Shown here: in pieces, positions 46,946 through 54,736 of the stretch
Position numbering within the stretch: the first letter of the stretch is position 1
Layout: every line of letters begins with the position of its first letter
DNA from: Pedococcus dokdonensis
Lineage (GTDB): Bacteria; Actinomycetota; Actinomycetes; Actinomycetales; Dermatophilaceae
Direction of reading: 5' to 3'
DNA length: 64,000 bases
Assembly (NCBI RefSeq): GCF_900104525.1
Contig: NZ_LT629711.1
Coordinates: 3,658,001-3,722,000, forward strand
Translations under genes and position numbers: made by a program
Notes under the pieces: generated by a model
The model's input: only the letters and a program-made list of their open reading frames with translations
Databases searched by the model: none
Told to the model about the DNA's origin: nothing

Positions 46946-47882
46946 CGTCCACCTCCTGCAGGTCCTCGGGGGTCAGGTCGGCTCGCATGCCGAGGTATGC
47001 CGGTTGGCGCAGCCGGCCGTCGCGCGTCACCTCGAGGGTCCGTGCCTCCACGACCACGACCGGGTCGACCCAGGTCACGCCCGCCCGATCGAGCCGTGGC
47101 ACCTCGTCGCTGAACGGTGAGTCCGTCCTGGCGTGCGGCGCGAGGGCCTCGGCGAGCTGGACCGCCGCCCGACCGGCGATCCCGCTGCCCATCCGCCCGG
47201 CGAACCGCCAGCCCCCCGTGCCGTCCGGCACGCCCAGCAGCACCGCGCCCAGCCGGCCGGAGTCGTTGGTCTTCTCCGCCCGCCACCCGCCGACGACGGC
47301 CGAGACGGTGCTCCGGTGCGGGGACTTGAGCCAGTCGGTCGACCGCCGCCCGGGCAGGTAGGGGGCCGACCGGCGTTTGCTGACCACGCCTTCGAGCCCC
47401 TGCTCGAGGGTGGCGGCGAAGAGCTCGGCGCCGTCGTCGTAGACCGGCGGCACCTGCCAGTGCCGACCGGCGAGGTCGAGCCGCTCGAGCAGCTCGCGCC
47501 GCGCCGACAGCGGCTGGGCGGTGAGGTCGGAGCCATAGAGCCGCAGCAGGTCGAAGACCATCAGGGTGACCGGTCGCACGGCCGAGAGACGCTCGGCCTT
47601 GCGACGGTCGCGCACGTGCATCCGGTCGGCCAGGGCCCCGAACGACGGCCGCCCACCGTCGAGGGCGACCACCTCACCGTCCAGCAGCATGTCGTCGTAG
47701 GTGCCGGCCAGGGGTTGCAGCTCGGGGAAGCTGACCGTCACGTCGTTCCCGATCCGCGACGTCAGCGTCAGCACCCCGTCACGGACGTCGGCCAGCACGC
47801 GCATGCCGTCCCACTTGACCTCGTGCAGCCACTCGTCGCCATCGGGGATGGCGGTGGTGGGGCTGGCCAGCATGGGACGCAT
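46938..47882 (-). CDS. ATP-dependent DNA ligase (LigD ligase-type)
   Basis: 314 residues; nucleotidyltransferase of the LigD/LigC class. Catalytic Lys23 in HEVKWDGMRV (motif I), LTSRIGNDVTVSFPEL, LLDGEVVALD (motif III), PVTLMVFDLLRLYG, GLEGVVSKRRSAPY (motif IV) and DWLKSPHRST (motif V) are followed by an OB-fold. ATG 47882 is chosen for the AGGA seven bases upstream; ATG 47900 is six codons longer. Divergent from ku with a 60-bp shared promoter region, so Ku and ligase should be co-regulated. Seals ends in NHEJ. Confidence 0.94.
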   Translation of the reverse strand: MRPMLASPTTAIPDGDEWLHEVKWDGMRVLADVRDGVLTLTSRIGNDVTVSFPELQPLAGTYDDMLLDGEVVALDGGRPSFGALADRMHVRDRRKAERLSAVRPVTLMVFDLLRLYGSDLTAQPLSARRELLERLDLAGRHWQVPPVYDDGAELFAATLEQGLEGVVSKRRSAPYLPGRRSTDWLKSPHRSTVSAVVGGWRAEKTNDSGRLGAVLLGVPDGTGGWRFAGRMGSGIAGRAAVQLAEALAPHARTDSPFSDEVPRLDRAGVTWVDPVVVVEARTLEVTRDGRLRQPAYLGMRADLTPEDLQEVDGG

Positions 47883-47942
47883 GGGGCCATCCTGACGCAT
47901 AGGCTGGTGGCGACGAGGGACTCACGAGAGGACGGGGAGAGC
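47883..47942. promoter_or_regulatory. Shared divergent promoter region of the NHEJ genes
   Basis: Only 60 bases separate the starts of the ligase gene (minus strand) and ku (plus strand), so both promoters and their ribosome sites are packed here. A TAGGCT near 47901 could be a -10 element for ku. No operator palindrome was seen. Confidence 0.4.
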
Positions 47943-48824
47943 ATGCGAGCGATCTGGAAGGGCGCGGTGTCGTTCGGGCTGGTCAACGTGCCGATCCGGC
48001 TCTACTCCGCCACCGAGAACCACGACGTGTCGTTCCGGCAGGTGCACCGCGAGGACGGCGGCCGGATCAAGTACCAGCGGATCTGCAGCATCGACGGCGA
48101 GGTCGTGTCCTACGACGACATCGCCAAGGGCTACGAGACCGAGGACGGCGAGATGGTCGTCCTCACCGACGAGGACTTCAAGGAGCTCCCGGCCAGCAGC
48201 AGCAAGGAGATCTCGGTCGAGAAGTTCGTGCCGGCCGAGCAGATCGACCCGATGCTCTACGACAAGTCCTACTACCTGGAGCCCGACAAGGCGTCCACCA
48301 AGCCCTACATCCTGCTGCGTGACGCCCTCGAGAAGGAGAACCGCGTCGCGGTGGTGACGGTCTCGATCCGCACCCGCATGACGATGGCGGTGCTGCGCGT
48401 CCACGAGGGCGTGATCCTCATGCAGACGATGTTGTGGCCGGACGAGATCCGCAAGCCCGACTTCGCCACGCTCGACGACGACGCCAAGGCGACCAAGCAG
48501 GAGCTGGCGATGGCCGACCTGCTGATCGAGCAGCTGGCCGGCGACTACGAGCCCGACGACTACGAGGACGACTACGCGGCCGCGGTCCAGGCCCTGGTCA
48601 AGGCGAAGGTCGAAGGCGGCGAGATCCAGCACGCGCCGGAGTCGAAGGACGAGTCCGGCGAGGTCGTCGACCTGCTGGCTGCCCTCAAGAAGTCGGTCGA
48701 CAAGGCCAAGGCGTCGCGCGGCGAGTCCACCTCGGACAGCAAGCCGGCGGCCAAGAAGACCGCCGCGAAGAAGACCACGGCCAAGAAGGCGACCACCAAG
48801 AAGGCGGCCAAGAAGGCCAGCTGA
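47943..48824 (+). CDS. ku: Ku homodimer protein for NHEJ
   Basis: 293 residues; the ring protein that caps DNA double-strand ends and recruits LigD. AIWKGAVSFGLVNVPIRLYSATE and FRQVHREDGGRIKYQRIC are the conserved opening; the core continues to about residue 250. The C-terminus is a Lys/Ala repeat (KKTAAKKTTAKKATTKKAAKKAS), the lysine-rich extension seen in some actinobacterial Ku that binds DNA and supports end threading. ATG 47943 follows a GAGAGGACGGGGAG purine tract. It pairs with the two LigD-type genes divergent from it. Confidence 0.96.
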   Translation: MRAIWKGAVSFGLVNVPIRLYSATENHDVSFRQVHREDGGRIKYQRICSIDGEVVSYDDIAKGYETEDGEMVVLTDEDFKELPASSSKEISVEKFVPAEQIDPMLYDKSYYLEPDKASTKPYILLRDALEKENRVAVVTVSIRTRMTMAVLRVHEGVILMQTMLWPDEIRKPDFATLDDDAKATKQELAMADLLIEQLAGDYEPDDYEDDYAAAVQALVKAKVEGGEIQHAPESKDESGEVVDLLAALKKSVDKAKASRGESTSDSKPAAKKTAAKKTTAKKATTKKAAKKAS

Positions 48825-48850
48825 CCCTGCCGGACCCACCCCCAGACGCA

Positions 48851-48883
48851 GGTATGCCGCGTGGCCGGGCCACGCGGCATACC
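48851..48883. terminator. Perfect 15-bp hairpin between ku and ABC permease genes
   Basis: GGTATGCCGCGTGGC (48851-48865) pairs fully with 48869-48883 around CGG, between two convergent genes. Each arm contains the frequent word TATGCCG/CGGCATA. No T tract. Confidence 0.88.
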
Positions 48884-48899
48884 CGTGTCCGGAGGGCGG

Positions 48900-49655
48900 T
48901 CAGGCGTTCTCCTTGCGGAAGGTGGACGTGCCCCACCACAGCGCGATGGCGAACAGGCCGACCGCCCAGATGCTGCCCCACATCAGGCCGTTGGCCGCGA
49001 AGTCTCCGACGAACGAGCTGCGCACGCCATCGGTGATCCAGCGGAACGGCATGAAGTCGCTGGTGCGCTGCAGCCAGTCGGGACCGATCGTCATCGGCAG
49101 CAGGATGCCGGAGAGCAGCAGCACCGGCATCATGACGACGTTGATCACCGGAGCCATGACGTCCTCGCTCTTGGTCGTCAGGGCCAGCGCGTTGGACGCC
49201 GCCGCACAGGCTCCGCCGACCAGCAGGGTGAGCAGCACGCCGAGGACGACGCCGCCCAGCGGGGCCTCCATGCCCACCCAGTAGCCGAGCCCGACCAGCA
49301 CCAGGGCCTGGACGAGGAGCTGGAGCAGGTCGCGCCACAGCCGACCCATCAGCAGCGCGGTGCGGCTGGCGGGGGTGACCCGCTCCGCCTCGATGACCCC
49401 GTCGCGCCACTCGGAGATCAGGCCGAAGCCGGCGAAGAACGCCCCGAACATGCCGAGCTGGATCAGCATGCCGGGCACGAAGAAGGTCCACGTGTTGGCG
49501 ACGCCGAGCTGCTGGGCCATCGGCTTGAGCAGCGGCCCGAAGAGGAACAGGTAGAGGATCGGCTGCATCAGGCCGATGAGCACCCAGGCGGGGTTGCGCA
49601 GGTTCATCCGCAGCTGGCGGCGGAAGACGATGAAGGACTCGCGCAGGAACTGCAT
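48900..49655 (-). CDS. ABC-2 type permease
   Basis: 251 residues with six membrane helices of the ABC-2 exporter type (RNPAWVLIGLMQPILYLFLFG, then TWTFFVPGMLIQLGMFGAFFAGFGLISEWRDGVIE with its ERxTPASRTALLMGR loop, and three further helices). Such permeases work as dimers with an ATP-binding subunit to move drugs, lipids or polysaccharides outward. It begins 1 base after the ATPase stop, so the two form one transporter. Preceded by the PadR-type operator region. Substrate unknown; drug or lipid export is likely from the family. Confidence 0.9.
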   Translation of the reverse strand: MQFLRESFIVFRRQLRMNLRNPAWVLIGLMQPILYLFLFGPLLKPMAQQLGVANTWTFFVPGMLIQLGMFGAFFAGFGLISEWRDGVIEAERVTPASRTALLMGRLWRDLLQLLVQALVLVGLGYWVGMEAPLGGVVLGVLLTLLVGGACAAASNALALTTKSEDVMAPVINVVMMPVLLLSGILLPMTIGPDWLQRTSDFMPFRWITDGVRSSFVGDFAANGLMWGSIWAVGLFAIALWWGTSTFRKENA

Positions 49656-49656
49656 G

Positions 49657-50673
49657 TCACTTCTCCTTCGAGGTCGGGTCGGCCGGGGCCGAGGACTCGG
49701 CGTCGCGCAGCGAGCGCCCGGTGAGGGTGAGGAAGACGTCGTCGAGGGTGGGGCGCAGGACCTCGATCGACTCGAGGTCGATGTCGGCGGCCCGCAGGTC
49801 GGCCAGCAGGCCGGGGACCGCCTTGCCGGCGCGCTGCACCCGGGCGCGGACGTGGTTGCCGTCCACCTCGACCGCGTCGCTGCCGTCCCTGCCCGACTCG
49901 GCGATGGCGTCGAGCCGCTTGGCCGCCTCGGCCACCAGGTCGGGGTCGGTCACCTCGAGGTCGACCAGGTCACCGGAGACCTGCGCCTTGAGGTTGTCGC
50001 TGGTGTCGGCGGCGATGATCCTGCCGTGGTCGATGACGATGATCCGGTCGCTCAGCGCGTCGGCCTCGTCGAGGTAGTGGGTGGTGAGGAACACCGTCGC
50101 CCCACGCCGCTTGCGCAGGTCGGCGATGTGGGTCCAGAGGTTCGCCCGCGCCTGCGGGTCGAGACCCGTCGTCGGCTCGTCGAGGAAGACCAGGGTCGGC
50201 TCGTGGATCAGCCCCATGACGATGTCGAGCCGGCGGCGCTGGCCGCCGGACATGGTCTTGGGCTGGCGCCCCCAGAGCCCCTCGAGGTCCAGCTGGCCGA
50301 AGAGCTCCTGGCCGCGGGTGCGCGCCTCGGCAGCCGTCATGCCGTAGAGCATCCCGTGGTCGACCACCTCGTCGCCGGCCCGGGCGAACTGGCCCGTGGA
50401 ACCGCTCTGCGAGACGTAGCCGATCGACCGCCGCACCTTCTCGGACTCCGTGACGACGTCGAAGCCGGCCACCGTGGCCGTGCCCGCCGTCGGGCGCAGC
50501 AACGTGGTCAGCATGCGCAGGGTGGTGGTCTTGCCCGCGCCGTTCGGCCCGAGGAAGCCCACCACCTCGCCCTCGGCGACGTCGAGGTCGACGCCGTCGA
50601 CGGCGCGCACCTCGCTCTTCTTCTTGCCCTCGCGTGTCTGGAAGGTCTGCACCAGACCTCGTGCGTGGATCAT
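49657..50673 (-). CDS. ABC transporter ATP-binding protein (daunorubicin-resistance type)
   Basis: 338 residues. Walker A GPNGAGKTTTLRM, signature MSGGQRRRLDIVMGL, Walker B LVFLDEPTTGLD and the H-loop HYLDEADALSDRI are present. After the ATPase core a C-terminal DrrA-like domain of about 100 residues (DSDxLVDLEVTDPDLVAEAAKRL to LRPTLDDVFLTLTGRSLRD) matches exporters of drugs and lipids. ATG 50673 has GGGAGA 6 bases upstream; the frame reaches 50784 but the extra part crosses the operator palindromes. Controlled, by position, by the PadR regulator upstream. Confidence 0.93.
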   Translation of the reverse strand: MIHARGLVQTFQTREGKKKSEVRAVDGVDLDVAEGEVVGFLGPNGAGKTTTLRMLTTLLRPTAGTATVAGFDVVTESEKVRRSIGYVSQSGSTGQFARAGDEVVDHGMLYGMTAAEARTRGQELFGQLDLEGLWGRQPKTMSGGQRRRLDIVMGLIHEPTLVFLDEPTTGLDPQARANLWTHIADLRKRRGATVFLTTHYLDEADALSDRIIVIDHGRIIAADTSDNLKAQVSGDLVDLEVTDPDLVAEAAKRLDAIAESGRDGSDAVEVDGNHVRARVQRAGKAVPGLLADLRAADIDLESIEVLRPTLDDVFLTLTGRSLRDAESSAPADPTSKEK

Positions 50674-50722
50674 CGTCTCTCCCGCTCCTTGCCCCGACCG
50701 TCGACCGGCCCACCGGCTCTTG

Positions 50723-50760
50723 TTCAAACTTGAATATCCGAAGTGTTCAACATTGAACAC
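50723..50760 (-). promoter_or_regulatory. Two inverted-repeat operators before the ABC genes
   Basis: TTCAAACTTGAA (50723-50734) and the perfect 8-2-8 palindrome GTGTTCAA-CA-TTGAACAC (50743-50760) have centres 23 bp apart, about two helical turns. They lie between the PadR gene and the ABC ATPase start, where the ABC promoter must be. PadR proteins bind such dyads, so these are likely its operator. Confidence 0.68.
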
Positions 50761-50861
50761 CCACGCGTCAATCCGGTTCTCCACCCGGCGCGCATGACGG
50801 TAGACCCGTGCACCGACAGGAACTCATCGCAGCGCGCGCTCGCAGCGGGCGCGGCTGCGAG

Positions 50862-51506
50862 TCAGTGCTGGCGCGCGATGAGCTCCACGTAGCGCTGCCG
50901 GTCGTTCGCCATCTGCCAGCCCGGGTCGTCGGCGGGGGCGGTCCAGTCGGCCGGTTCGCCGCTCAGCCCGAACTCGCCGCGGTCCACCTGGGCGATCAGG
51001 TTCACCAGCCACTCCCGCTCGGTCTGCCCCATCCCCATCCAGAGGTCGGCCAGCGTCCGCACGTGTGGGGGCACCGCCTCGGGCGGGATCTCGCGAGCCA
51101 GCTGCTCGCGCGTCCTGGCGTCCAGGTTGGCCAGCCGGGTCCGGAGCGCCTCGCGCACCGCGGTCCGGCTGATCAGCGGCATCAGCGCCATGGCCGTGTG
51201 GAACGGCAGCGGGGACAGCAGGTCGGGGGTCTCGACCGCCTCCTGCCAGAGCCTGGCGAACTCACGTCGCCCGGCCGGGGTGCTCGTGTAGACCGCCACC
51301 TCGCGGTTGCCGTCGACCAGGTCGTGCCGGTCGAGGTTCCCCTGCTTGGCCAGGGTGGCCAGGCCCGAGTAGATCGATCCGGGGTTCACGTGCGCCCAGT
51401 CGTCGACCTCCCACGACAACAGCTCGCGCCGCAGCTGGTAGCCGTTGACCGGCTCGAACAACATGACGGTGCCGAGCAGCAGGAGTCGGGTCTCGGTGGC
51501 CGCCAT
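50862..51506 (-). CDS. PadR family transcriptional regulator
   Basis: 214 residues. The N-terminal winged helix LLLLGTVMLFEPVNGYQLRRELLSWEVDDWAHVNPGSIYSGLATLAKQGNL matches PadR, and the C-terminal helices (FARLWQEAVETPDLLSPLPFHTAMAL and beyond) form the dimer arm of the AphA/PadR type. ATG 51506; the next gene upstream (Fpg/Nei) diverges only 34 bp away. The regulator lies just upstream of, and on the same strand as, the ABC exporter, with dyad operators between. Probable repressor relieved by the exporter's substrate; the signal is unknown. Confidence 0.88.
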   Translation of the reverse strand: MAATETRLLLLGTVMLFEPVNGYQLRRELLSWEVDDWAHVNPGSIYSGLATLAKQGNLDRHDLVDGNREVAVYTSTPAGRREFARLWQEAVETPDLLSPLPFHTAMALMPLISRTAVREALRTRLANLDARTREQLAREIPPEAVPPHVRTLADLWMGMGQTEREWLVNLIAQVDRGEFGLSGEPADWTAPADDPGWQMANDRQRYVELIARQH

Positions 51507-51540
51507 GCCGTGCAGTGTAGGCACGGGGCAGGATGGCGAC

Positions 51541-52368
51541 ATGCCCGAAGGCCACACCCTCCACGCGCTCGCCCGTGACCTCGACGCGGCATACCGGGGC
51601 ACGCAGCCGACCGCGACGAGCCCGCAGGGGCGCTTCGCCGCCGGTGCGGCGCTGCTCAGCGGGCGCACCTTCCTCCAGGCCACCTCGTGGGGCAAGCACC
51701 TGTTCGTCGAGTTCGACGGTGACGCCTGGCTGCACGTGCACCTGGGCCTGATCGGCAAGTTCAGCATCGACGAGCGCGAGTATGCAGCGCAGGTGCCGGT
51801 GGTGGGCCAGGTGCGACTGCGCCTGGAGACCGACGAGCACGTCGCCGACCTGCGCGGCCCCAACCTCTGCGCCGTCATCACGCCCGAGCAGGTCGAAGCC
51901 GTGACGAACCGTCTTGGGCCGGATCCCTTACGGCCGGAACCGGATCCGGACCTCGCGTGGCGCCGGATCTCGCGCAGCGGCAAGTCGATCGCCGAGCTCC
52001 TGATGGACCAGTCGGTCCTGGCGGGCGTGGGCAACGTCTACCGCTGCGAGGTGCTCTTCCGGAAGCGGGTCGACCCGTTCCGTCCGGGTCGCGAGCTGCG
52101 CCGGTCGACCTGGGACGCGATCTGGCTGGACCTCGTCGACCTGCTCCCCCTGGGGGTGGCGACCGGCAGGATCGTCACCCTCGAGGAGCAGGTCGAGCAG
52201 GTCCGGGCCAAGCTCGCCAGCGGTGCCGCCGACCGGCTCACCGAGCGGCACTCCTACGTCTACAAGCGGGAGGGCGAGCCGTGCCTGGTCTGCGGCTCGA
52301 GGATCCGGACCCGCGTGGTGGGCGGCCGCAACCTCTTCTGGTGCGGCCGCTGCCAGCGGCGCCGCTGA
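51541..52368 (+). CDS. Fpg/Nei-type DNA glycosylase/AP lyase
   Basis: 275 residues. N-terminal Pro2-Glu3 in PEGHTLHALA (catalytic nucleophile and acid), with the His-rich LHVHLGLIGKFS. The H2TH region is present, and the C-terminal zinc finger uses four cysteines in CLVCGSRIRTRV...WCGRC. It removes oxidised bases and cuts the abasic site. ATG 51541. The PEGH opening and the short central region place it in the actinobacterial Nei-like group rather than classical MutM; which lesions it prefers cannot be told from sequence. Confidence 0.92.
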   Translation: MPEGHTLHALARDLDAAYRGTQPTATSPQGRFAAGAALLSGRTFLQATSWGKHLFVEFDGDAWLHVHLGLIGKFSIDEREYAAQVPVVGQVRLRLETDEHVADLRGPNLCAVITPEQVEAVTNRLGPDPLRPEPDPDLAWRRISRSGKSIAELLMDQSVLAGVGNVYRCEVLFRKRVDPFRPGRELRRSTWDAIWLDLVDLLPLGVATGRIVTLEEQVEQVRAKLASGAADRLTERHSYVYKREGEPCLVCGSRIRTRVVGGRNLFWCGRCQRRR

Positions 52369-52379
52369 CCGGGACCGGC

Positions 52380-52919
52380 CTAGCCGAGCTCGGCGCAGAC
52401 GTCGATCGACGAGCCGTGCCGGCCGAGCGTGAGGGTGCGGGTGCCGTCGGCGTTGAACGCCACCGAGGTGCCCTTGCCGGACACGACGTAGATCCCGCTG
52501 GCCGGCGTGGAGCCGGCAGTCAGCGTGGCGCCGAACGGGCCGTGCAGCGAGGTCAGCGAGGCGGGTGAGCCGTCCGGCTCGTAGGCGAAGACACCGGTGC
52601 CGCCGAGGTCGTGCACCACGCTGGCGCCGGTGCTGGTGTTGGTGAACCGCATGACCAGGTCGCCGCGGAAGACCTGCTCCTTCGGGCTGCCGTCGGGGTA
52701 GGTCGCGGTGGTCCTGAAGAACTCGCGGTCCTCGACGACGGTCTCCTGCACGTCGAAGGCGCAGGTCGAGCGGGCGGCGGGGACGAGGACGTCCTCCTGG
52801 TGGTACGGCGTCCACGGCGATCCGCCGTCGGCCTGGGCCTGGGACGGCGCGGCTCCGACCGCCGTCCCCAGCAGGGCCAGCGCGGCCGCGGCGGCGGTGC
52901 TTGCGGCAAGGTGTCGCAT
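52380..52919 (-). CDS. Secreted protein, uncharacterised
   Basis: 179 residues. Signal peptide about 1-27 (AASTAAAAALALLGTAVGAAPSQA) followed by a small beta-rich domain (DVQETVVEDREFFRTTATYPDGSP, LVMRFTNTSTGASVVHDLGGTGVFA) with two cysteines, one near residue 52 and one near the end, that could pair. Similar exported actinobacterial proteins of unknown role exist, but I do not recognise a named family. ATG 52919 with AGGAGA upstream. Divergent from the CGNR gene across a 72-bp gap holding two dyads, so it is probably controlled by that regulator. Confidence 0.75.
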   Translation of the reverse strand: MRHLAASTAAAAALALLGTAVGAAPSQAQADGGSPWTPYHQEDVLVPAARSTCAFDVQETVVEDREFFRTTATYPDGSPKEQVFRGDLVMRFTNTSTGASVVHDLGGTGVFAYEPDGSPASLTSLHGPFGATLTAGSTPASGIYVVSGKGTSVAFNADGTRTLTLGRHGSSIDVCAELG

Positions 52920-52929
52920 GACGATCTCC

Positions 52930-52958
52930 TAACCAGTTATGATCTTTCTAACGGTTAG
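52930..52958. promoter_or_regulatory. CTAAC/GTTAG dyads, candidate CGNR operator
   Basis: TAACCAGTTA (52930-52939) and CTAACGGTTAG (52948-52958) are short inverted repeats of the form TAAC-N1/2-GTTA, centres about 18-19 bp apart, inside the 72-bp gap between the secreted-protein gene and the CGNR gene. TATGAT (52938-52943) overlaps the first and resembles a -10 box for the plus strand, so binding could block both promoters. Confidence 0.65.
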
Positions 52959-52991
52959 CACTCAATCGCGACCTGGAGGAGACGTCAAGCC

Positions 52992-53621
52992 GTGGTGGAG
53001 GGTCCGCACTGGATCGAGGTCCGGGGTCTCGTGCTGCCCCGACCGGTCGGCGGGCACCCCGCACTCGACTTCGTGAACACCCGCTCCGGCTGGGGCGAAC
53101 CGGCCCCCGCGATCCCCGACGGCGAACCCGACCCGCGGGAGTTCCTGCGTTCCTACGACCACGTCGCCGTCTTCGCCGAGCACGCCGGGCTGCTCGACGC
53201 GGCGTCGGTCGCGGCCCTGCGTCGTCGCGCGGCCACCCGTCCCCGCGACGCCGAGGACCTCCTCGCCGCGGCGAGGGAGCTGCGCTCCCGGCTGCGCGCA
53301 GTGCTCCTCGACCCGCGGGACCAGCGCGCGGTGCGCGCCCTGTCGCGACTGGTCCAGCCGGCCCTCGCCCAGCTCCACCTGGTGCCCGGGGACCAGCCTC
53401 GCTGGGACGTCGGCGGCGGCCTCGACCGCCCCCTCTCGGCGATCGCGTGGACCGCCGCCCAGGCCGTCACCGGTGCCGACCTGGCCAGCGTGCACACCTG
53501 CCCGGGCCACGACTGCGGCTGGCTCTTCCTCGACCCGCGTGGCCGGCGGCGCTGGTGCAGCATGCGTTCCTGCGGCAACCGCGCGAAGGTCGCCGCGCAT
53601 GCGGAGCGCCAGCGGGCCTGA
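52992..53621 (+). CDS. CGNR zinc-finger / ABATE-domain regulator
   Basis: 209 residues. The N-terminal ABATE domain (HPALDFVNTRSGWGE, REFLRSYDHVAVFAEHAGL) is followed by the C-terminal CGNR zinc finger with ligands Cys in CPGHDC, the WCSMRSCGNRAKVAAH block naming the family, and a final basic segment. These proteins act as transcriptional regulators, often adjacent to the genes they control. GTG 52992 has GGAGGAG 10 bases upstream; GTG 52995 is an alternative. It probably regulates itself and the divergent secreted protein through the dyads between them. Confidence 0.88.
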   Translation: MVEGPHWIEVRGLVLPRPVGGHPALDFVNTRSGWGEPAPAIPDGEPDPREFLRSYDHVAVFAEHAGLLDAASVAALRRRAATRPRDAEDLLAAARELRSRLRAVLLDPRDQRAVRALSRLVQPALAQLHLVPGDQPRWDVGGGLDRPLSAIAWTAAQAVTGADLASVHTCPGHDCGWLFLDPRGRRRWCSMRSCGNRAKVAAHAERQRA

Positions 53622-53626
53622 CCCGG

Positions 53627-54736
53627 CTACTGGGGGTGGGCGGTCCAGCGACCCGCGAGACCGAGGCCGAGCAGGAGCAGCAGCGCCGCCAGCCCGGCGA
53701 ACGCCACGCTGACCTCGACGTTCCGCTCCTGCACGTCGACGTGCTTCGGGAGGTCGTTGAGCACTCCCTGCAGCTGGTCGGCGTCGCTGGCCTTGAAGTA
53801 CTCGCCCCCGGTGGTTCTTGCCACCGTCTGGAGCGCCTCCTCGTCGACCACGAGGAAGTTGCGTCCACCGGGCCCGAGGCCGCCACCGAAGCCGCCCGGA
53901 GGACCGTCGAACAGCCCACCGCCGAGCTGGTCGCTGGTGCAGACCATCTGCGTCGGGTTGGTGGTGCCGAACCCGATCGGGTAGACGCGCACGCCCCGTG
54001 CCGCGGCCTGGACGGCAGCCTCCTGAGGAGTCACACCGCGCGTGTTGGCGCCGTCGGTCAGGAGGACGACGATCTCGGGCACCGTCTTCGGCGACTCGGG
54101 GGCCGGCGTCGCCGGGGCGTCGGGGGTCGGCGCCTGGTCGTCCGGGTCGGCACCCGTCGCGGCGCCACCGTCGGCCGGCGCCACCGACGGGTTGATCTCT
54201 GAGATGGCGTCGATCGACTTGAGGATGGCCGCGCCGATCGTGGTGCCGCGGCCGGTGGTGAGGCCGTCGACCGCCTGTCGGAGGTCGGCCTTGTTCGTCG
54301 TCGGCGCCACGGCGACCTGCGCGAAGCCGGAGAACACCACCAGCCCGATCCTGGTCCGGTCGTCCTGCTCGTCGATGAACCTGCGCACCGCCTCCTGGGC
54401 GGCGGCCAACCGGTTCGGGTCGACGTCGGTCGCGCACATCGACCCCGACACGTCGACCGCGAGGATCACCGCGGAGCTCGACACGGGGACGGCGGCGCGG
54501 ACCTGCGGTCGTCCCGCGGCCAGGCCGAGCAGGGCCAGGCTTGCCAGCACCAGCGCGACCGGCAGGTGACGCCGCCACATCCGCTGGCGGGGCAGCACGG
54601 CGCGGATCAGGGCGACGTTGGAGAAGCGCACCGCGTTGCGTCGCCGCCGCCGCAGCTGCCACAGGTATGCCGCGACGAGGACCGGGACGGCCAGCAGGCC
54701 GAGCAGGGCGTAGGGGAGCGCGAAGGACACCGTCAC
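53627..54736 (-). CDS. VWA-domain membrane protein
   Basis: 369 residues. Two N-terminal helices (about 9-27 and 55-80), a von Willebrand factor A domain with MIDAS motif AVDVSGSM, DGANTRGVT as the later acidic MIDAS part, and a final C-terminal helix (VAFAGLAALLLLLGLGLAG). A Gly/Pro-rich insert lies at about 215-245. Last gene of a moxR-DUF58-VWA-VWA operon, the BatA/BatB-like arrangement. GTG 54736 overlaps the previous stop (GTGA). The domain binds metal and partners; the exact role is unknown. Confidence 0.88.
   Translation of the reverse strand: MTVSFALPYALLGLLAVPVLVAAYLWQLRRRRRNAVRFSNVALIRAVLPRQRMWRRHLPVALVLASLALLGLAAGRPQVRAAVPVSSSAVILAVDVSGSMCATDVDPNRLAAAQEAVRRFIDEQDDRTRIGLVVFSGFAQVAVAPTTNKADLRQAVDGLTTGRGTTIGAAILKSIDAISEINPSVAPADGGAATGADPDDQAPTPDAPATPAPESPKTVPEIVVLLTDGANTRGVTPQEAAVQAAARGVRVYPIGFGTTNPTQMVCTSDQLGGGLFDGPPGGFGGGLGPGGRNFLVVDEEALQTVARTTGGEYFKASDADQLQGVLNDLPKHVDVQERNVEVSVAFAGLAALLLLLGLGLAGRWTAHPQ

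Noticed and set aside
50808..51578. Plus-strand frame opposite padR
   Set aside because: Shadow frame; PadR on the minus strand has a recognisable winged helix and ribosome context.
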